Shown: piece by piece, positions 60,028-64,000 of the stretch
Numbering within the stretch: the first letter of the stretch is position 1
How the letters are laid out: each line of letters starts with the position of its first letter
Origin: Neomicrococcus lactis
Lineage (GTDB): Bacteria > Actinomycetota > Actinomycetes > Actinomycetales > Micrococcaceae
Assembly (NCBI RefSeq): GCF_014200305.1
Contig: NZ_JACHBL010000001.1
Span: 1,364,001-1,428,000, forward strand
Length of the DNA: 64,000 bases
Direction of reading: 5' to 3'
The notes under the pieces: model-generated
Database searches by the model: none
Seen by the model: only the letters and a program-made list of their open reading frames with translations
Told to the model about the DNA's origin: nothing
Made by a program: the position numbers and the translations under genes

Positions 60028-60063
60028 GCCCTTTCACTCCCCCACCAAGAAAGTTTCAAGGAC

Positions 60064-61800
60064 ATGAATTCCCATTCCACTCGCGAAGCACTGCTGCAGC
60101 GAGCGCGGGTCTGGGCCGCTGAAGACCCAGACCCTCAGACACAACAGGAACTTCTTGACCTCCTCGCAGGTCTTGAGAATCCGGACGCCTCTCTCGAAGA
60201 GCTCGAGGACCGCTTCGCCGGCACCCTCGAGTTCGGCACCGCCGGATTGCGCGCCGCCCTTGGTGCCGGTCCTATGCGCATGAACCGAGTCGTGGTCCGC
60301 CGCACCGCAGCTGGCCTCGCTCGATTCCTCGCAACGAAGGCTGGAAGCGCGTATGTACCGCGCGTCGTCGTAGGTTACGACGCTCGCCACAACTCGCTGG
60401 AATTTGCAAAAGACTCGGCAGCCGTCTTTACCGCGCACGGGTTCGAGACGTTCTTAATGCCATCTGCGTTGCCAACGCCCGTGCTCGCTTTCGCAGTGCG
60501 CCACCTTGATGCCGACTGTGGCGTCATGGTGACCGCTTCGCACAATCCTCCACAGGACAACGGCTACAAGGTGTACCTCGGCGGCCGGGTTGTCACGGAC
60601 GCTGGGCAAGGCGCTCAGATCGTTTCGCCGCTGGATCAAGAGATCGCCGCGGCCATCGATTACTCCACTCCGCTCTCGAGCATCGAGTTGGCAGATTCGG
60701 GATGGACGGTACTTCCAGGCAAGGGAGAGGACGACGACGTCGCCGCGACTTACGCGCGCGCCGTTGCGGACGCCGTGGCTCAGAAGGTGACGGATGAGCC
60801 TTCTGACAAGTACTTGCCCATTGTCCTCACTCCCCTACATGGTGTGGGTGGCGAAACGATGGAGAGCGTCCTCCGCGGCGCTGGATTCACGAATCTTCAT
60901 GTGGTTCAAGAGCAATCTGCTCCTGACCCTGATTTCCCGACCGTGACCTTCCCAAATCCGGAAGAGGCCGGCGCCATTGATATGGCTCTCGAGCTTGCGG
61001 ATCGTGTCGATGCCGCGCTGGTGATTGCCAATGATCCGGACGCAGACCGTTGTGCTGTGGCGATTAAGTCGACTGACGGATGGCGCATGCTTCGCGGTGA
61101 CGAGTTGGGATCCGTGCTCGGCAACTTCCTCGCCACGAGTCTGGCCGACTCCGCCGAAGGCGCTGTGTTCGCCAACTCGATTGTGTCGTCCCGCCGCCTT
61201 GCAGGCATCGCTGCCGCGCACAACATTGCTCACAGCAACACGCTGACGGGCTTCAAGTGGATTTCCCGTGTCCCAGGGCTGACTTTCGGCTACGAAGAGG
61301 CGCTAGGCTATTGCGTGGCGCCTGAATTGGTTCGTGACAAGGACGGCATTTCGGCCGGATTGCTCGTGGCCGAAATCGCCGCTCGCCGCCATGCCAAGGG
61401 TGAGAACTTGCAGCAGGACCTTGACGATCTCGACCTCAAGTACGGTCTATACGCTACGGACCAGTTGTCCGTCCGTGTGAGCTCGTTAGACTTGATCGGC
61501 GCCATGATGGGACGCATTCGCGCGCAGGCGCCTGAGTCCTTGGGAGGTTCCCCTGTTGACTCCGTAATTGACTTGTCCCTCCCCGGCGGCGACCTACCTC
61601 CGACAGATGGCGTCTTGTTTGCCACGGCGGATGACACACGAGTCATCATTCGTCCGTCTGGCACAGAGCCCAAGCTGAAGTGCTACTTGGAAGTTCATTT
61701 GAACGCCGATGCACCAGGAACGCTTGACGAGCAGCGTCTAGCCGCGCAGGAACGCCTAGCGGAGGTTCGTAACGACGTCAGCGAAGCACTCGGACTGTAG
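60064..61800 (+). CDS. Phosphohexomutase (phosphomannomutase/phosphoglucomutase family), probable phosphopentomutase role
   Basis: The 578-residue alpha-D-phosphohexomutase has domain markers GTLEFGTAGLRAALGAGPMR, the phosphoserine loop VMVTASHNPPQDNGYKVY near residue 160, metal loop VIANDPDADRCAVAI near residue 322, sugar loop FGYEEALGYCVAP near residue 408 and phosphate loop RPSGTEPKLKCYLEV near residue 535. This long form is the PgmB/PGM2-like group, some of which act on pentose phosphates. Between PNP and DeoC it would convert (deoxy)ribose-1-phosphate to the 5-phosphate; this role is inferred from gene order. It starts 36 nt after PNP. Confidence 0.9.
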   Translation: MNSHSTREALLQRARVWAAEDPDPQTQQELLDLLAGLENPDASLEELEDRFAGTLEFGTAGLRAALGAGPMRMNRVVVRRTAAGLARFLATKAGSAYVPRVVVGYDARHNSLEFAKDSAAVFTAHGFETFLMPSALPTPVLAFAVRHLDADCGVMVTASHNPPQDNGYKVYLGGRVVTDAGQGAQIVSPLDQEIAAAIDYSTPLSSIELADSGWTVLPGKGEDDDVAATYARAVADAVAQKVTDEPSDKYLPIVLTPLHGVGGETMESVLRGAGFTNLHVVQEQSAPDPDFPTVTFPNPEEAGAIDMALELADRVDAALVIANDPDADRCAVAIKSTDGWRMLRGDELGSVLGNFLATSLADSAEGAVFANSIVSSRRLAGIAAAHNIAHSNTLTGFKWISRVPGLTFGYEEALGYCVAPELVRDKDGISAGLLVAEIAARRHAKGENLQQDLDDLDLKYGLYATDQLSVRVSSLDLIGAMMGRIRAQAPESLGGSPVDSVIDLSLPGGDLPPTDGVLFATADDTRVIIRPSGTEPKLKCYLEVHLNADAPGTLDEQRLAAQERLAEVRNDVSEALGL

Positions 61801-61849
61801 AGCCCGCGGCTTCTCGACCATTTCATCCCTCAACTACAGGACAGCAACA

Positions 61850-62551
61850 ATGACTATTTCTCCCGCCGCAGAGCTTTCGGCAGCCGAGCTCGCTCAAATG
61901 ATTGACCACACGCTTCTCAAGCAGAATTCCTCCCGGGACGACATCCTGCGAGTCTGCGATGAAGCGCGCGAATTCAAGTTCAAATCCGTGTGCGTAAATC
62001 CTTTGTGGGTTTCCACCGTCAGCGAAGCTTTGGAAGGTAGCGGCGTCCTTACCTGCTCCGTCATTGGATTCCCATTCGGTGCCTCCCCGACGGCCGTCAA
62101 GGTGTTCGAAACGAAGCAGGCCATCGCTGATGGTGCGAACGAGATCGACATGGTCATCGACATTGCCTCTGCCATCCGCGGAGATCGCGACGCTTTGGTT
62201 GCTGACATCTCCGCTATCGCTGCGGCCGCTCATGAGGGCAACGCCATTCTCAAGGTGATCTTGGAAACGTCCATGCTTGACGACGCCGCCAAAGTACTCG
62301 CTTGCGAAGCATCCGTCGAAGCGAAGGCAGATTTCGTGAAGACCAGCACTGGTTTCGGTGGCGGCGGCGCGACGGTTGAAGACGTTGCTTTGATGCGCAA
62401 GACGGTCGGACCGACCCTGGGTGTGAAGGCATCCGGTGGTGTGCGTTCCCGCGAGGATGCGCTCAACATGATCAAAGCTGGCGCAACAAGGCTCGGTGCT
62501 AGCTCAGGAATTGCTATTGTTAGAGGAGAACTGGGCGAAAGCTCGTACTAG
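61850..62551 (+). CDS. deoC: Deoxyribose-phosphate aldolase
   Basis: DeoC cleaves 2-deoxyribose-5-phosphate into glyceraldehyde-3-phosphate and acetaldehyde. The 233-residue protein shows LAQMIDHTLLKQNSSRDDIL, SVCVNPLWVSTV, NEIDMVIDI, the Schiff-base lysine in ADFVKTSTGFGGGGAT near residue 165, and VKASGGVRSREDAL. It completes the nucleoside-salvage run, 49 nt after the mutase gene. AGGAC lies 8 nt before the ATG. Confidence 0.95.
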   Translation: MTISPAAELSAAELAQMIDHTLLKQNSSRDDILRVCDEAREFKFKSVCVNPLWVSTVSEALEGSGVLTCSVIGFPFGASPTAVKVFETKQAIADGANEIDMVIDIASAIRGDRDALVADISAIAAAAHEGNAILKVILETSMLDDAAKVLACEASVEAKADFVKTSTGFGGGGATVEDVALMRKTVGPTLGVKASGGVRSREDALNMIKAGATRLGASSGIAIVRGELGESSY

Positions 62552-62592
62552 TCGTAGCTCGTCCAGATTCAGTCGCACCTTCAGGAGGAAAA

Positions 62593-62901
62593 GTGTATTC
62601 ACAGGGTAAGAACAAGGCCTACTCGGGTCAGGGCAACTTCGCAGGTAATTTCCTGACGCTGATTGTCGTCTTTGTGCTTTTCGCAGCTGCAATCTTCATG
62701 ACCACGTTTTGGACTCTCTCCAACGCATGGTGGCCAACCATTGCACTGTTGGTGTTAGTTTTGATCGCACTCATTGTCCCCCAGCACATCCTGGGTCGCT
62801 CGGATGCTCACCCGGACAAGACGGCGAATGAGAACTTCGCCCGCGCTTCTGTGGATGCTGAATACCGCGACGCTATCAACGCTGAGTCGTCCAAGCACTA
62901 A
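62593..62901 (+). CDS. Small two-helix membrane protein
   Basis: The 102-residue protein from a GTG start has AGGAGG about 5 nt upstream. Helix 1 is FLTLIVVFVLFAAAIFMTTF (about 20-40) and helix 2 WWPTIALLVLVLIALIVP (about 46-63), followed by a polar, charged tail. No known domain is recognised; actinobacteria have many such proteins. The strong ribosome site argues that it is expressed. Confidence 0.75.
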   Translation: MYSQGKNKAYSGQGNFAGNFLTLIVVFVLFAAAIFMTTFWTLSNAWWPTIALLVLVLIALIVPQHILGRSDAHPDKTANENFARASVDAEYRDAINAESSKH

Positions 62902-62982
62902 TTCGTCTTAACGGCCCTTTCGTAATAAGCTTTACACTGTAAATCACGCAAGTTAATCACTTTAAGCACGACTGGAGGAATC

Positions 62983-63342
62983 ATGCGACTCTTCACATTC
63001 ATTGCAGGTGCAGTAGCGGGATATATTTTCGGAACCCGTCAGGGCCGGGAATCGTACGAGAACATGAAGTCTAAAGCGAAGCAGATGTGGGAAGACCCTC
63101 AGACGCAGCAGAAGATCACAGAGTTCACGGATAAGGTCAAAGAAAAGGCGCCTGAAGTCAGCGCAGCCGTTTCTTCGGCCGCATCCAAGGTGACCACTCA
63201 GGTCAAGGAGAAGGTCTCGCACTCGGACAACGCCGAGAAGGATGTTCCGGTTGCAGATGACGTCATCTCTGACCCAGCTCAGGATGACCAAGTTGGATCT
63301 GACTGGGCCGCCGAAGGTGGATCCCCTCGTCCTCAGCAGTAG
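62983..63342 (+). CDS. YtxH-like small membrane-anchored protein
   Basis: The 119-residue protein has an N-terminal glycine-rich helix FTFIAGAVAGYIFGTRQGRE, which is the YtxH/GTRAGRE-type signature, then an amphipathic helical stretch rich in Lys, Glu and Ala (KITEFTDKVKEKAPEVSAAV), and an acidic, disordered C-terminus. Members are linked to stress and envelope functions, but the role is not known. GGAGG lies 5-6 nt before the ATG. Confidence 0.78.
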   Translation: MRLFTFIAGAVAGYIFGTRQGRESYENMKSKAKQMWEDPQTQQKITEFTDKVKEKAPEVSAAVSSAASKVTTQVKEKVSHSDNAEKDVPVADDVISDPAQDDQVGSDWAAEGGSPRPQQ

Positions 63343-63375
63343 GCGAGAGTCCCTCCAGGACTAATGGAGTTTCTC

Positions 63376-63418
63376 AAGGAGCTGGTGTCGTAACTATCAT
63401 GTTCGGCACCAGCTCCTT
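63376..63418 (+). terminator. Rho-independent terminator before rfbA
   Basis: AAGGAGCTGGTG (63376-63387) pairs with CACCAGCTCCTT (63407-63418), followed by TTTCTTCTTT. It ends the ytxH-like transcript. Confidence 0.9.
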
Positions 63419-63442
63419 TTTCTTCTTTAATAACGCTCGAAA

Positions 63443-63448
63443 TAGGAT
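63443..63448 (+). promoter_or_regulatory. -10 box of rfbA (leaderless)
   Basis: TAGGAT lies 6 nt before the ATG at 63455; the AGGA inside it could also act as a ribosome site. Confidence 0.4.
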
Positions 63449-63454
63449 GAATAC

Positions 63455-64000
63455 ATGAAGGGCATCATTCTCGCCGGCGGTTCCGGAACGCGACTACATC
63501 CGATCACTCAAGGAATCTCCAAGCAACTGGTGCCTGTCTATGACAAGCCCATGATTTATTACCCGCTTTCAACCTTGTTGTTGGCTGGTATTCGAGAAAT
63601 CCTTATCATCACCACACCCCACGATGCCCCACAGTTCCAGCGCTTGCTGGGCGACGGCTCACAGTTCGGCGTATCCTTCTCCTACGTCCAGCAGCCCTCC
63701 CCCGATGGTTTGGCACAAGCATTTGTCTTGGGCAGAGACTTTATAGGCGATGACAAGGTTGCTCTTGTACTTGGTGACAACGTCTTCTACGGCCCAGGCA
63801 TGGGCACCCAGTTGACCAAGAATGTTGACGTCGATGGCGCGGCCATCTTTGGTTACTGGGTCAAAAATCCGCGCGCCTACGGTGTGGTGGAGTTTGACGC
63901 CAACGGCAAAGCCATATCGCTTGAGGAGAAGCCTGCGGAGCCCAAGAGCAGCTACGCCGTCCCGGGCCTCTATTTCTATGACAACGAAGTTGTAGACATC
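63455..64000 (+). CDS. rfbA: Glucose-1-phosphate thymidylyltransferase (5' part)
   Basis: RfbA joins dTTP and glucose-1-phosphate to dTDP-glucose, the first step of dTDP-L-rhamnose synthesis. The 182 residues present show the nucleotide-binding [54 protein letters not shown], the metal Asp in [12 protein letters not shown], and [19 protein letters not shown]. The gene runs off the right edge. It supplies an activated sugar for the cell-wall or surface polymer that the glycosyltransferases of this window may build. Confidence 0.95.
   Translation, partial: MKGIILAGGSGTRLHPITQGISKQLVPVYDKPMIYYPLSTLLLAGIREILIITTPHDAPQFQRLLGDGSQFGVSFSYVQQPSPDGLAQAFVLGRDFIGDDKVALVLGDNVFYGPGMGTQLTKNVDVDGAAIFGYWVKNPRAYGVVEFDANGKAISLEEKPAEPKSSYAVPGLYFYDNEVVDI

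Overview
The window looks like chromosomal DNA of a high-GC Gram-positive actinobacterium, most likely a member of the Micrococcaceae (Arthrobacter/Glutamicibacter-like). This rests on the biotin-dependent acyl-CoA carboxylase set with a separate epsilon subunit (AccA3/AccD/AccE), the gatCAB-ligA-PP2C gene order, an MmpL-type exporter, frequent GTG/TTG starts, and many genes whose start lies 6-7 nt after a TANNNT box (leaderless signature). The genus call is inference. I see no tRNA, rRNA, CRISPR array or intact transposase.

Layout. (1) 0.2-9.4 kb: a histidine-utilisation (hut) locus. IclR regulator, hutU, an M20 amidohydrolase, hutF and hutI read left; a lipoprotein solute-binding protein and hutH read right; a 17-bp perfect palindrome lies between the two arms. 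(2) 9.4-24.9 kb: an accessory, visibly more A/T-rich surface-glycan region. It holds two acyltransferase-3 paralogues, four paralogous small GT2 glycosyltransferases (two of them a 943-bp-offset tandem duplication with mosaic structure), a GT11 fucosyltransferase-like gene, another GT2, at least one clear broken sugar transferase, further decayed remnants, and a secreted Ser/Thr-rich protein put out of frame by two C7 tracts. tdh-kbl (threonine to glycine) sits inside it. (3) 25-36.5 kb: housekeeping, with gatB/gatA/gatC, an inositol-phosphatase/acetyltransferase fusion, ligA, a PP2C phosphatase, a class III cyclase, a PH-domain membrane protein, birA and an SDR. (4) 36.7-41.8 kb: accD, accE, a DUF885 hydrolase and a dicarboxylate symporter. 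(5) 41.8-44.8 kb: a flippase-like ABC exporter and a glycosyltransferase. (6) 44.8-51.6 kb: tetR plus a very large MmpL exporter, maf and accA3. (7) 51.6-56 kb: a second glycan cluster (GT2, hexapeptide acyltransferase, GT2, GT11, GT4-like). (8) 56.2-64 kb: an MFS transporter, a disulphide-less LpdA, a nucleoside-salvage run (PNP, phosphohexomutase, deoC), two small membrane proteins, and the start of rfbA (dTDP-sugar synthesis).

How it fits together. The hut genes can take histidine to glutamate, with the M20 enzyme a plausible stand-in for HutG. BirA would biotinylate AccA3, which works with AccD/AccE. The glycan genes at 10-25, 42-45, 52-56 and 63.5 kb share paralogous families and probably build one variable, fucosylated or rhamnosylated, acylated surface polymer. 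The most interesting region is 11-20 kb: duplicated mosaic glycosyltransferases, decayed sugar transferases and a homopolymer-split surface protein together look like a locus under diversifying pressure.
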